Shown: positions 1 to 44,863 of the stretch, piece after piece
How positions within the stretch are numbered: the first letter of the stretch is position 1
Layout: the number at the start of each line of letters is the position of its first letter
NCBI RefSeq assembly: GCF_010015445.1
Contig: NC_053123.1
Span: forward strand, 9,875,934-9,939,933
DNA length: 64,000 bases
Origin: Perca fluviatilis
Taxonomy: Eukaryota > Chordata > Actinopteri > Perciformes > Percidae
Direction of reading: 5' to 3'
Made by a program: the position numbers and the translations under genes
The notes under the pieces: generated by a model
The model's database searches: none
Seen by the model: only the letters and a program-made list of their open reading frames with translations
What the model was told of the DNA's origin: nothing

Positions 1-1
1 A

Positions 2-114
2 GAGGGACTGGGGACATTTGAGGAAAGTGGGGTGTTGAGAAAGACGAAGAAAGAGAACGACTCTGAAGCTGAAGTAGAACGAATGAAACAAGATGCCATC
101 ATAAAAAAAAGCAA
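2..114 (+). other. possible exon fragment at left edge, unrecognised
   Basis: One frame is open from base 2 into the low-complexity stretch near 115. It reads as a charged Lys/Glu/Asp-rich peptide with no obvious family. Composition changes at about 114 from purine-rich to T-rich, intron-like sequence, and a weak GTAACC donor sits at 115. It could be the end of an exon of a gene lying to the left. The alternative is a chance open frame in purine-rich DNA. Confidence 0.2.
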
Positions 115-2590
115 ATGTAACCCACTTTTCCTCCTTTTTTGTTTGTTTAGCCTGCAATATGTTCACTGAATAATCAAACACTCACAGTTTGCACTTACTG
201 GCTGTTTGCTTTCAGAACACAGCTTGCTTAGTCTATGGATGAGCTTTTCAATTAAGTGCAGGCTAGCTTTCATCTGTGTATTATTCTTTGAAGTTAACAG
301 ATGCCTGTGTTAGTTTGTATCGCAAATCTCCAAAAAGCCTTCTCATTCAGGATCTACAGATGTATTTTCTTATTGGGTTTAATCAGCTTTTACCATCTAT
401 GGTTTGGGGAAAAGCTCATGACATACAGTATTTCCTACATGTGGGAGACAGCTATATAGCTGCAATATTACATCTATGATGTCCCTACAGAAAATACATG
501 GTTCAGTAATGGGCAGTGTATATGATGTCTCCAAAACATACTAGTAACTCATAAGAAATATGGTGAAAATGATACAGGTACAGTATGTAGAAAAAAGAAG
601 AAAAAACATACTACAAACTGTGGAACACGCAATCAAAACAAAAGGTAGATTACTTTGTATTTTCTATCTGAAAAGTGACAAGACATTTAATTTCCATAAT
701 CAGAAATGGTGACATAAAAAAACAATACAAGCAACAAATGCAAGAAGTTGACCAAACTGTACTTTAGGTTAGAATAATGAGCATATTCAACATGTACATT
801 CAAGGCCAAATTTGTGAGTATTAAAAGCATATACTGCTTAAAGCTGCTAAACAAGGCAGAAGTATTATTTATAAAAAAATGAAATAAACAAAACAAAGGT
901 CAAATTAAGTCGAAGCCAACATAGACTTAACTAATTAACCAACATATAAACGGGCCTTTTGAAAAACCTGCAGGTTTTAAAATACAGTATCAACCACAAG
1001 AACAACCACTTCAGTGTCTTCTCGAAGTCAGAAAAGCTAAGTGATTATATCATAAATGTTGGCTAGCTTTTGTGAAGACATTCTTAAGGTGTACCCTTAA
1101 ATCGATACGGTAGTTAAGTCTTTAAAGTGAAGTCAGAAAAATGAAAAAGTAGGTGGAATTCGGGGTTATGACTTGGACTAAAATGTACAACAATGCACAT
1201 GCATAAGTCTTAATTAAACTAAAGCATTTGGAAAGTAATGCTAGGCATGGAACAATTGATTTTTTACATTGCCACAGCAGATAAGACTACGAGAGCTTTT
1301 ATGTTACCTTCATACATAGCATCCAAATCCCTTTGTCACCCTTTCCATATGGTTAAAGAAAAAAACAACAACAGTCCCCATTCCCATGACAATAACAGTG
1401 GAAGTGGTCCATGAGGTGTATATGACACACTCGGAAGTTTCCAGTCTCTCCGTAATAATTCAATGGTTAGGGATCTGAATCACTCATAACTGTGGTGTAC
1501 TGTAGCTAATGGTTGTATAGGTGGTTAGGGGCCATGTTGCTCTCACGCTCTCTTGGGCTCTCTTGAGATTTTTCCTGCACGTCTCTGAAGCAAATGGCAA
1601 TGAGTAAGGTCACACAGAGGGGGGGGAGGGGGTAAGATATCAGAATCTCCTGGGGACGGCACCCACTCCAAAACTTAGCATTTCCCAGCTTTTTGTTAGC
1701 TTAAAGTATCAAACATCCATGAAATCTGCAACAAATTAGTCTCTAAAACAAATAAAACGGAAGTAAAACATTTAATATTTAAACGATTAAATCAACAAAT
1801 TGCCTTTATGTGTATTGCAATAATGTGTTCTCATGCATGACAATTACCCACTACTGAGCAACTTAATCTTTTAAAGACCGCCTCTGCAAAACATCTGTGA
1901 CGCTGAGAGACAAATGTTGGCAGTAGCTGCTCCAGTGGCTACCGAATGGAAGAAAGATAACAGGACAATAACTTAGCCTACTCAGTTGCACAATGATTTA
2001 TGCCACATTTCAAACCAGGTCTGACTAGTTACAAATACTGAGATGGCTTTGAAGATATCCAGAACTAATCCAGCTAAGAAAAGTGTGCAGTCTGAACTCC
2101 TAATCACTCCATCTTTCCTCAGACTGTGACCTCATCTCCCTGGAGGAGGGGGGAGGAAGAGAGGAAAGCAGGGGGACAGAAAAGATGTTGACAGAGATTA
2201 GAAATGTATTTGTTTCCTTTTGTAGATTTCAACTTTTTAATAAAATACATGTATGAAAGCCTTATTGTACATTAAGTGCATGTGTAGAGTGCTGCAAGAT
2301 CTACAGATAAATACTGCAGGTTCAGCAAAAGCAGACCCAGAGACACTATCATAAACTATCATAAAAACTCAAAGGTGAGTACATGACTAAACTGGGTGAA
2401 AGATATGAAAGATTTGGATCCATCATGTAGGCATCCCACTCCTTACAAATGTATAAATGTCACAAGACTGAAAGTTTAACCCGTGGCTTCTTTTTCTTTT
2501 CTTCTCTTTTCCAAATGTATCCAGAGGATTCACCATAGCATAATTGTGGGTTCCCACCCCTTGCCTTACAGAAACAAAAAATATCCTGCA
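115..2590. other. AT-rich non-coding stretch
   Basis: No frame of useful length or recognisable protein is visible on either strand. An AATAAA hexamer at 2239-2244 (+), followed by a GT-containing stretch, could mark the 3' end of a gene lying to the left. A G-rich run lies at about 1618-1632. Nothing else is supported. Confidence 0.4.
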
Positions 2591-2817
2591 ATTAGGCGGT
2601 CCTCATCAACTCATAAAGACTGATATGTTTTACTACCAGTAAGGTTGCCTTTGAACTGCAGAGAATGTGGTAAATCTCGGGGGTATACCAGGGAAGTTCC
2701 GTGATAGCACAAGTTATTATATTATTTTTTATGTCTAAACTTGATGGACTATGTGAAAAGCAAATGCTAACTATACAGGTACCAGTAGAACGTTCTTGTT
2801 GCAATTTTGATCAGGTG

Positions 2818-3265
2818 CTGTCCGGACTGAAATATCTCAACAATTATTAGATGGATTGGCACAAACGTTTGTACAGACCTTCATGGTGCCCAGAGGATGA
2901 AGCCTTATGACTATGGTGATCTCCTGACATTTTCTTTAGCGCCATATTTGACATTTGTGGTTTTGAGTGAAATATATCAGCAACTATTTTATAGATTTCC
3001 ATGAAATGTGGTATAAACATTTCTGCTGCCCTCAGGATGAACTGTGGTAAGTCCGGTGATCCTCTGACGTTTCCTAGTGTCATCATCAAGAACAATTTGA
3101 ATTTGTCCTATACTTTGCAACTAAACACCTGCAAAACTAATGTCATACCCATCCGCCTCAGCTGTACCTGTTGTTTAGTGCTAATTAATAAATGTTATCT
3201 TAAATGCTAAAACAAGATGGTTATCAACATTATCGGCAAGTTGCTAACACTTTGTTGCAATTTGC
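2818..3265. repeat. interspersed fish repeat with internal tandem unit
   Basis: Two diverged copies of a unit of about 120-140 bp follow each other. Both run through a 'gatggatt / gatttcc' block, a 'cccagaggatgaa / cctcaggatgaa' block and 'ggtgatct/cctctgac', then 'gcgccat / gtgtcat'. From memory this is a common interspersed repeat in fish genomes, but I cannot assign a class. The part after 3100 continues the same family ('cctgcaaaactaatg'). Confidence 0.5.
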
Positions 3266-3339
3266 CGAATGCACTGCTGTGCGTAAGTAGAGCTTTACAG
3301 AGCCGCTACCATTGTCTTGATGTACATCCCGTGTCCCTT

Positions 3340-3500
3340 ATTTGATAGCTCCTCGACTCCTCGGTCCTCGACTGAACCGGAAGTTGTTCTGTCCCTCCTC
3401 GGGAAAAGGCCTTCTCAAAGCTCTTATTTCTGCCCCGAGGACCGAGGAGCGAGGAACAAGGAGGGATCACCGAGGAGCGATAGCCAAGGATACGCAAGAG
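3340..3500. repeat. GC-rich fold-back repeat
   Basis: A perfect 14-bp inverted repeat (ctcctcggtcctcg at 3357-3370; its complement at 3436-3449) is surrounded by further CTCCTCG/CGAGGAG steps. The region differs from its AT-rich surroundings and probably belongs to a small palindromic mobile element. Long open frames across it on both strands are side effects of composition. Confidence 0.45.
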
Positions 3501-3714
3501 CAGCCTTCCTGGAAGCCGTACAGTTGAAGGAGTTGCTAACTCTGCCCAAAAAGCTGACAAATTCATGTGACTCTTCAGAGGAAAGGACGTGTCATCCCTC
3601 TAAAAAAAAAAAAGATCATTTTGGTACGTGTGGACGTACACATCTGCTCGTTGCCTCTCTCCTCCCGTCACTTCAGGAAGGGAGGCAAGTGGAGGAGTCG
3701 GGCTTGCAATCTAA

Positions 3715-3870
3715 CCCCCCTGTTGTCCTCTGTTCAAATTTGACCCGTTTTCAAATGTCAGAAACATGGCTTTCTTTTCAACCAAATTTCCTAAAAATAA
3801 CATGGATGGTTCCATACGCTAATTGATGATCACTACTGTTATGGTATACCCGGGAGAAAATCTGTGATCA
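3715..3870. repeat. interspersed repeat fragment (unclassified)
   Basis: The block includes 'tcaaatttgacccg' and 'aacatggatggttcca', wording that I recall from a repeat widespread in fish genomes. The ends are not clear and no target-site duplication was found. The class is unknown. Confidence 0.3.
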
Positions 3871-6800
3871 TCCATAAACATATGTTTCTCTGACCTTAAC
3901 TAGTAGTCAAGATAATTCCTAATTGCTACTTATTTTACTCAATAATTAGGCGTCATTTCATGTAAATGAGATTTATTCACCATCAATTCCATAAAGAAGT
4001 GTAAAACTATTGGTAATAAGTTATGAAGTTGGTCAAAAAGATGTAACACAGAATTGGGTGAACATTTATTGGCTACTTTATGCTTTATAAACAGGCAAAG
4101 TTTAAAAACAGGCAAGTGCATGGTCGACGGGAAGACAATACGAGGGTTAAGCGACATGCGATGCAGCTTTAGTCTTGTTTTAACATCCACTCGAGGCATC
4201 TTCATCGGTCAAGTTAATGGAATCTATCCACCAATGACTTCCATAAGACCGGTTTTATGTGACATGATTATATTTTCAGTTAAGTAGATGAGGACTGTTC
4301 AACATTAGAAAAATATCGAGGATACTATGATCCAAATTTGACTAGAAAAAGGCTGACCCTGAAATTGGACACAACTATACAGACCAACTGTGGTAAAGTG
4401 CATGGCATTGTAAACTAGGTCTCTTGCGGAAACCTAATGCACTTTCCTTTTTTTTCCATGACAGCAAACATACTACTAAAAGTGAACGGAATGGACACAT
4501 GGAGACAACATCAGAACATTAAAGATGCCGTTAGGGGGTCAGATAGAGGAATGCAAGACATTTAAAAAATGGAAAACCCTGTATGAGAGGAAGGCATGAA
4601 AAGAATAGTGTAAGACGAGAAGAACAAGCCAGCGGAGACTGCTCTGGGATGTTGCAATAATATGTGAGGAATTGGCCAATTATTCAGTGCAAGGACACCA
4701 CATGGTGCTAAACCACAGTGAGAAAGGGGGAGAGAAGAAAGGAAGACAGTAAGGTCAGACAGCACCTAAAGAGTAACATTTTGAGAGGATTTGAAAAAGA
4801 GAGGGGCTTAGAAAGAAAAAGTTGGATGAAAATTGTGCAGCAGCTGTACATAGACTTCACAGCTGTCCTGTTTCTCAGGATGATCGTTCTGAGTGTGTTG
4901 CAATCACAAAGTTACAGTTAGATTTCCACACATCAGCATAAAACTCAACTAGCTCTTCGAAAGTTTCTCAACTCTCCATTCACTCGCATCACGTCGCCTC
5001 TATTTCACTCACTACACCCACTGTCTCTTATTATTCATATCTCCATCTGAACTCAATACTTTCAATTCCCAATTTCTTTCATGCACTTTCTCGGACCTCT
5101 CACTTTTCTCTACTCTTTTCCTTCCAGTTCAGGATCTTTCCTAACATCCAAAACATGACTGTATCTGTTCCAGTGTCTGCAAGCTTTCTGCTAAATCCAA
5201 GTTGAGAAGTTGACTTGGGACAAAATACAAAGAAATCTGTACATTGTTTCATACAATCATACACTGTATATGCTGTACAACAAAAGCACAGTGTAAGGTT
5301 TAAAGTGGCTGTACTCGAAATACAAAAAACCCCCCCAAAAAACCAGCAGACTGGGATAGCCTCCATACGGCTCTCATAGACCGTTCCCCAATACGTAAAA
5401 TACCTGCATTTTTTTCACGGCCATGCAAACAAAGAACAGAGAAGCTCTTTATAACAGAGGGAGTGTGACTTCATTCTCATCTCAGGCACGCTTTAATATC
5501 TAATTATATATTTACAAAGCAAAAATTTGTTTGCTGCTATATTACTGTATATTATTTGTTCTGATTATCAAGTACAGCCCCTTTAATGCAGAGAAGCTAA
5601 AGTCACATGGAGAAAAAGTCTGTTTTGTGTCTGTGACTGTCTCAACAACGTGACCAAGCTGCATACAGGAAATGATTGTCGCAGGTTTCATTGTGACCAT
5701 CTTGCGTGATTCACTTTTAATGGCAAATTACCACTTAAAACCAGGCTTTATAACCATAAGAATGTTGTATATTTATATGTGCAGCCACAGCGAGCTTGCA
5801 CAATAACCAGATAATGGCTTTAAACTGGGATTTCCGGCTTCATCAACATTCATCCCGGCATTGCAGTAGCTGAAGTGGTATAGAGATGGTAACCACAGGG
5901 AAATTATTTGACTTTGGTGGTAGTAGTGTGAGGGAGTAAAAAAACTAGGAACTGTTGTAAATAAATGACGGTGAAAAAGCTACTTTACCCAGTTTTTTGA
6001 CATACTTGGAATGTCAAAGTATGGATGAAAAAAATCAAAGAGCACTAAAACAAGCCACCACCCAGTGGAAGTATTAAATCTAGTGGTTAGCGCTTTCAGT
6101 TGGTTTCAGTGAATAACTGCATTTTAATGTAACATAACTATCTCACTACATTAGACTGATATGATTACCTCATTATTACGGCATGATGTAGTTTCCTCTC
6201 CTATGCTATGAGGCCCGAGGCTGATTATCCCTGTGCGGTCCAAATTTTGCAATTTTCTGTTGTCACGAGCTCTAAGTTCAAGTTCAAAACAGAAACACAA
6301 CATTGTCAATGCCTCTACGGATAATAAGAAATGCACTCGAGGTGTAAAACTGCGGTCAGTAGTATCAGATGACCTTTTCACCTCTTCACCTTTGCGTGAT
6401 GTTGCCATCAGACAAACATGTCCATATATAGATGAAGAGAGGAGATGAATGGAAAGAAAGACCATAAAGTACTGTTAACTATCAGAGGAAGATTAGTTGA
6501 ATATGCGGACAGATAGACAAGCAGATTGCATTTACACTGTTAGTCTGTAACTGAAAACACATGTGGGGCTTCTCTGCTCAGAAGTGATGTTTCCTCACTT
6601 CTTGAGCTGAACACATTGTAAAACATGTACCCTCACAAAATGTGAATGCAGGGCTTCAGTCAGGGTCACCTGCATGGATCCTTTTAAATAAAAGGACTCC
6701 GACCTACTACTCCTACAGACAGGAATACAATTGTTGAGTCTTTGAGTTTTATCAATCTTCTCTGTCTTGGTTTCAAAGAGAAGAAACCACAGACAGCGTT

Positions 6801-8790
6801 ATGGCATGTCCACATTCCAGCCAACAGATTTCCCATGCATGGGACAAAATGCAACAGATGAGTCCAATGGCATATCAAGGAGGCATTTCCTCCTGCATCA
6901 TTTTGTGCGGAGCAAATGCTCAATAAGAGACTGTGTGAACACGAATGTCACGGTAGAGGCAAATGATGCCAACACAAAATCTCTCTAACACCCTGAAAAT
7001 GTGCTGTAGATTTCCTGACACACATAAGATAACCCACATGGCCCGAGTTAGGGAGCTTGCACTCCCTTTTCACTACGGCTTGATTGACTTGATTTGCCAG
7101 CTGACTGAGGATTAATCTGGTTTACTGCTGTAACAGTTGAGCTCATGGCATCGCAGAGGAAATAATGACACCCAGTGTGCAGTTTTTCATTTTTGTCAGG
7201 AATGGATCGCTCTGAAAGTGCTTTATGTGAAGCGCACATTACATGTAGTGTGTCAACGACGATCTAGCGGGTTGCTTGAAGATTTTGTTTTTGTTTGACT
7301 GTATCGAAGTGTCTGCATCATCATTACGTGGGGCATTTATTTTAAAAACTTGGCTGATGCATCCATTGCTCCAAGATGGACTCAAAACAACTGTTTCTGT
7401 TATTGAAGAGAAATTTAGGGACTCACCATGACTGTTTCAACCTCAAAAATGTTTAGAAGTGACTAGACTTGTGACTTGGCAGGAAGTTTGCACTCATGCA
7501 AAATTGAAGTGTTGCTGTAGGTTTCCATTTACAAAGTGGTCACTATTTTATATTATATATATATATATATATAACAGAAAAGGATACCAAAATGTAGAAA
7601 AAAGGACAAAAGGATAATGGTAAAGGAACCTTATTAATATTCCAATTGCAAAAACCAAACACAAATGCCTAACTAAGTGGCTTTTCTAAAAAATGAATAA
7701 ACTTTAAATGTACACAAGGCTTTTCCCACTAAGCGACACATGGAAGTACTGAACAAAACAGTCACTAAGGGACAGATGAAGAGCACTCCTCTTGCTTTAT
7801 AAGGTTTTAAAGACTTTTAAAATGAGCCAAGGACAACGATCCATGCACAGGAGAAAAGGAACAACTGATTACAACTGATAAGAAAGGACAGAGAGCGAGC
7901 CAGAGAGAGTAAAAGAGAGAGAAAAAGAAAGTTGATCTCTTGACTTGCACATTACAGAAGTTAGCCAGCTCACCGAAGAATCATTTCTGGACATATAAAC
8001 ACTTTCCAGACATTGAAACTTTACGCTACTGGAGACTTTCCAGACAATGACGCCATTGACCTAATTCCTGCAGATCACTACCCTGACTGTATAAAACCTA
8101 TAGGCCAATATAATGCATGACATCAATGCCTTGTAGCAAGGTTGTGCTGCTTAACACTCAATGACAATATCACATAGCAATGAAGACACAGACCCCTCGA
8201 TATTTGACGTTAGGTATGAATTTGTTCAAATTAAGTGGGAGAGGCTTTCCTTTTAGTGAAAGACAACACTGTGTTCTACATTGTATTTCAAATGTAGTGA
8301 ATTGTCCCAAGAGGGCACACCTGGGACTCTTCAGAAACAATTTGGGCATTTGGTTGTATAAGTGACTAACAGTAGGCCTACAATTATAGGAGGTTTGAGT
8401 TTACTGATGGTGGATTTTAATTTTCTCCCTGGATGAAATTTCAAGGGAGTGAGAGCAGAGGACAGCCGGGCTGCACCCCTGTGGCCAACAGGGTCCTAAC
8501 CCCAGAACCTTTACAGTAGATACAGTATAGTAGATGTGCAGGGCCCAGGGCCCTACAGTTTTAACCAGGTGGGGTAATACAAATCTGCTAATGGGGCGTT
8601 GCCTCATCACGAGTTCAAAGACATTTTCAAGTTTGTTTAGGGCCACTTCAGTGTTGCAGGTTGCATGGAGACAAGCATGGCATTTCTAAAATAATACTTT
8701 TGTCTTACCTTATGGTTTAAAAAGAAAATAGTAGGAGGAAGAGCTTATGGCCTGGAACTTGTAACCATGTTTGTTTCGTAAAAGTTTGTC
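3871..8790. other. intergenic, no gene supported
   Basis: Only short chance frames are visible. A short (AT)n run lies at 7551-7573, preceded by 'tattat'. No exon, RNA gene or complete mobile element could be supported. Enhancers of fn1 could lie here, but the sequence alone does not show them. Confidence 0.4.
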
Positions 8791-9063
8791 CGCCTAACTT
8801 CTTATAGGCTACGTGCTGCGTGGGTAGTCGGCCTCTTTGTTGGACCTCCCTCCTCCGGCTGAAACTAAGCCATGCCCAGATAAATCACTCCCACAGACTG
8901 GTAACCTGCACACTGGGGCCGCGGACTGGAGAGGAGAGGAGCGGAGTTATCTGGGAGGTAGGAGCGCGGCAGAAAATAAGAGTTGCACTGGAACCGACTT
9001 CTCTCCGTCCCTGAGTGAAATAAACTTTGCACAAGGAGCACCTGTAAACTCGCATTAAACATT
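8791..9063 (+). promoter_or_regulatory. fn1: fn1 promoter-proximal region and 5' UTR (approximate)
   Basis: The stretch just before the fn1 start codon is clearly more GC-rich than the upstream DNA, as expected near a transcription start. No convincing TATA box could be picked out, so the transcription start is not placed. The bases before the ATG have A at -3, a reasonable initiation context. Confidence 0.35.
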
Positions 9064-40648
<31,585 letters not shown>

Positions 40649-41700
40649 AAAAGAGGTGAATACGAGTACAGGAGGATGAAGTGTCACTACTACAGCGTCA
40701 CTACCACTTCAAGAAGGAAGCCTTCTCCTGTTGTTGTTTTTTTTATAGAGAAGACATTGCCATCAGATCTGTACTTAAAGGTTTTCCCTTCACCAATTTA
40801 AAGTGCCTTAACAAGACTTTTTTCTACACACACCTGTGCCTTTTAAAACATCTGTCCATCTTTTCATGTTGGTTGTGGTCCTTCTTCAGTAGAAACAAGG
40901 ATTTCTTCATTCAATGAATTCTTAACATCTGTAAGGACACAAATCCTGCTGCTTGATCCCCTCAAACCTGCCTACACACAAACAAACTATTGACACACTC
41001 GCTCACACACACACACCAGTATTTGTACTGTTGCATTGGTACTTTTTTGAATATTTCAAAAACATTCCAAGGCATTTCTCTTCCTTTGACTGAGACAAAA
41101 CTTCCCTAATGACTGTAGCCACATCTGTTGCATTTCCCATGATTTTGAGTCTCACTGTGACTGTCTATTCAGAAAATATTTAGGTAATGATAGAATGCAT
41201 TTCTAAATCAGGAGTGTGAGTTTGTGTGAGCAATGGGTCACTAAGATTTCAAGTTAAATCTCAAGAAACTCAAAACAAACTTTCCTTAAAAAGATAAGCA
41301 CTGTTTCTTTTGAGTTGATATTAAAACATGTGACCTTGCTATTAATACAGCTATTTGAGTCTCCATCTGTAATGTGGTTATTTTAAAAGTACATAAGGTA
41401 TAGCATGTATGAAATCTATAAAGCAAACGCTGTCTGACCAAAAGTTATTTTAAAAAATGTATTGTAAAATTCACCATTATTTCCAAGTGAAATGCATTTT
41501 AATTACATAAATGTTTGTATTTTTTTTATATTTTTAATTCATTTCTTTAATTTATCCCTTATTATTCATGCATTTTTTTCAATGCTTCATTGGGGTGTAC
41601 ACTTTTTTTTGATTAACTTGTTTTTTTTTTATATTGTTGGTGCCAAAATCTGAACTACTGTGGACTGAATCTTTTTATAAAGTGAAAAAAAAACCAAACC
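40649..41700 (+). other. fn1: fn1 3' UTR
   Basis: AT-rich non-coding sequence after the stop. No other element recognised apart from a short (CA)n near 40998-41017. The end is set by the poly(A) signal at 41676. Confidence 0.6.
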
Positions 41701-41722
41701 AAATGTCAGTTTGTTTTGTTGG
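41676..41722 (+). terminator. fn1: likely fn1 poly(A) signal (TATAAA) with GT-rich downstream element
   Basis: TATAAA at 41676-41681 is followed by an A run and then 'tgtcagtttgttttgttggg', a typical GT-rich downstream element. No canonical AATAAA lies nearer. The cleavage site is inferred near 41690-41703. Confidence 0.5.
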
Positions 41723-41772
41723 GGGAGAGTGAGTATTTTCCAGGTTATTTCTTACAGCAGGTGAGGATACAC

Positions 41773-41773
<1 letters not shown>

Positions 41774-41808
<35 letters not shown>

Positions 41809-41815
41809 AACACAC

Positions 41816-41872
<57 letters not shown>

Positions 41873-41890
41873 TATATACACACATACATA

Positions 41891-41936
<46 letters not shown>
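41774..41936. repeat. compound microsatellite (CA)n-(AT)n-(CA)n
   Basis: CA, then A run, AT, mixed 'cacatacata' and CA again over about 160 bases, just past the fn1 poly(A) site. Confidence 0.9.
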
Positions 41937-41937
<1 letters not shown>

Positions 41938-42361
41938 TCATTTATTACCATGACTCCTCCAGGAGCCAAAGGGTTGCAGGCAGTTACAGTATTGTAAGAT
42001 CTGATAAAATTTGTACAATTATAGCCCTCCATTTAATTGTTGATTCATCCAATTAGTATTTAGCTTGTTTGTTGTTAGATGCAAACCTCCTAGGCCTTTG
42101 TCCAGTTTGTATAGTTGCATCATAAACAACTGCACGCAAAAAGAAACCTTAATTTTGACATTGACTTTCTAATACATGTAGTAGGGGTATAAATCAAGTT
42201 TTATCACGATACAATATTATATTGATTCTTAGCACAACAATACAATATTTATTGATTTCACAAAGTCTGCCACAACATGATACATGATCTACAAGATGTA
42301 CAAATGCTTACTGGAAACTAAACAGTTCGCTTTTACAACATGATGTGGTCAAATCAGACAT

Positions 42362-44170
42362 AAAAAAAACTAATATTGAAATTTTGGAATAAAGCAAAGT
42401 CCGAGGATGCTTTTGGTAGCAATTGGGAACTTCTGAAATTTAAAACTGGCCAATATTTGAGGAATTATGGAAGTATCTTATCCAAAATTCATTTTTATGT
42501 CCTGATGATGTCCTATCTTTTTCTTGGACTTCTATAAAGCCTTTGACACAGTAGAACATAACTTTATATTTCAAACTATTGAGAAATTTCAATTGCAGAA
42601 AGAGAAGTTATCCTCACCCAACTAGCAGACGATACTACATTATTTTAAAGAAATGCCAGCCAAGTGCCAATCGCTATCAAAACAATAGAATTATTTTCCG
42701 CAACTTCTGGAATTCTGCTTAAATCTGAAGAAGTGTGAACTTTTTTCCCTTAAAGAAAGCGACACCTCCCAGGTTTGTAACATAGGCTACCAATCAAAGA
42801 TAAGATAACTTATCTAGGGGTTACTATAATGAAAAATGAGGAGAGATGCTCTGTAAACTTTAATTTGATTAGTGATAAGACAAAGAAAAAGCTTAATCAA
42901 TGGCTGCAGAGAGATTTATCCTTGAAAGGACGAGTATTTTGTGAAAAAGGCTGAAGGTTTATCGCGTCTTACATATGCAGCTATCCCCTTGTTTGTCAAC
43001 AAAAAGCTCTGTAATTCCATTGATAAATTACTTTTCAATTTTATTTGGAAAAACAAGACGCATTATGTGAAAAAATCTGTTATGATGAACACCTTTGAAC
43101 GTGGTGGTCTAAACTTTCTTGATTTTACAACCCTTAATAATACTTTTAAAATAAATTGGATAAAGCAATTTCTAAAAAATCCCACATCTACATGGAATTT
43201 TACACCTAACTATATTTTCTCTAAGGTTGGTGGTCTAGAATATTTACTTTTGTGTGATTATAAAATAGAAAAAATTCCCTTAATTTGATCTAAATTCCAC
43301 AAACAAATGCGCTTAGCATAATTTCTCCCCACATAGGTGCTTCATCTGGAATAATCGGCTTATTAAGTTCAAGAATAAATCTTTATTTTATAAAACTTGG
43401 TTCAATAATAACATAATTCTAGTATCACAACTACTAAATGATAATGGATCATTGCTGAATTATTCTGAATTATTAAATTATTATTATTATAAATTATTCT
43501 TCACACTTTTGGCATTCCAATCACTTTGTTGACAACCGGAATTGGGGGAATATATGGAACCTTCCTTAGAAATACCTCCTTACGAATAAAGTAAGAGAAG
43601 TCTCTTTCAAAATCATAGGTATTATCCTGCTAAGCAATATATCCTTAGGTTTAAGCTTGACATATAGGTTAACGGTTCTTTATGTGGAATATGTCCAGAA
43701 ACAATGGTGCACCTGTTCTGGCAATGTCCTTACGCCATCACTTTCTGGAAAGATCTATTCCGATACATTACTGATAAACCTCTCTCTGATTTTTCTTTGT
43801 TGTAGAAAGATGTACTGTTTGGTTTCCATGACAACAAAAGTAAAAAAACAGAAAGAAATATACCGAATTAATTTATTAATCATTTTAGGGAAATATCATA
43901 TTCACAAAGCCAAATTTAGTAACTCTAAACCATCTGTTATTGCTTTTGGTAAGGAAAGGGAACAATACATCAAAATCATCTATGATTAAAAAAATAAGAA
44001 AGCTGCTAAAACCATTCAGTTATGCTCTATTTTTAATGTATATATTTGAAACTCTCCCTGGCTTTGCTCTTGACTAATATTTTTTTCTGTATGAATGACT
44101 GTTTGCTTGTTCTTACTGTTTTTATCGTAAAGATTTAATAAAGATTTTAAAAAAAAAAAGAAAAAAAAAA
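42362..44170 (+). mobile_element. decayed L1-like LINE, 3' part
   Basis: Pieces of a reverse transcriptase are readable in changing frames: DFYKAFDTVEHN (about 42527-42561), then LADDTTLF (about 42622-42645), which is the catalytic ADD box, with the sequence between them deleted. A 115-codon open stretch at 42941-43288 reads KAEGLSRLTYAAIPLFVNKK, typical of the C-terminal part of fish L1-type ORF2. The copy ends in 'aataaagattt' and an A run (about 44148-44170). Stops and frameshifts make it inactive. Confidence 0.8.
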
Positions 44171-44219
44171 GTGCGCGTTCATTTGGAAATATTTCCGGTC
44201 AAGGAGCTCTTTCGATTAG

Positions 44220-44364
44220 GAGGAGCGGGCGCCCATATGTGGAGGTTTGCTCCTCGTCGCAGCGGCCCTTTGCTGCATGTCATTCCCCCTCTCTCTCCCC
44301 TTTCATGTCTTCAGCTGTCCTGTCAATAAAGGCCTACAAATGCCCAAAAAAGAATCTTAAAGAA
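44220..44364 (+). mobile_element. tRNA-derived SINE, 5'-truncated and missing box B
   Basis: Bounded by a perfect 13-bp target-site duplication (ctctttcgattag at 44207-44219 and 44365-44377). Same family as 39567-39753: shares gcgggcgcccatat and the catgtcattcccc ... cctgtcaataaa tail. The start with box A is lost and a deletion removes box B. It inserted directly after the LINE A tail. Confidence 0.88.
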
Positions 44365-44863
44365 CTCTTTCGATTAGAACAAAATTGCGGTAAATCGTCC
44401 TTGATCCAAATATTTATTTACTCGTGCACTAAGCCTTAGATTAATAGTAGGGCCTGAAAGAGATAGAATAAGTTCCTATCAACCTACCTGTTTTTTGCAT
44501 TGACATATATTTTTTGGCTTGTGCTGGTGTTATGCTACATGTTCCTCTCAATATTTAGCCTACCTATTAAACGGATGTTGCATTTGAGTTCCTGCATACT
44601 TTCAATTTAGCTTAATTCGCATTGAGCTCAACTCTGTAGGCTTCATGAACAAGAAAACCCGCTGCAGGCCCTAAACAATTTAGCCGAACTTTTAAGACCT
44701 GACATTTTACTGGACATTGTAGTACAAATGTGTCGAAATACTCTCTAACATCCGAGTAGGGACGGCGCTTTTATTCTGAAGAAACCAGAGCGGAAGTGTT
44801 GCTGCTGCTGAGGAAGCAAAGAGTAGAATGTGTACGAGATCTCCTGAACTGAATACAGACAAG

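Noticed and set aside
3317..3826. 169-codon plus-strand open frame
   Set aside because: It runs across the GC-rich fold-back repeat and an adjoining repeat fragment; no domain or splice structure is visible.
42941..43288. 115-codon open frame as a host gene
   Set aside because: It reads as the C-terminal part of an L1-type ORF2 with decayed flanks, so it is a LINE relic.
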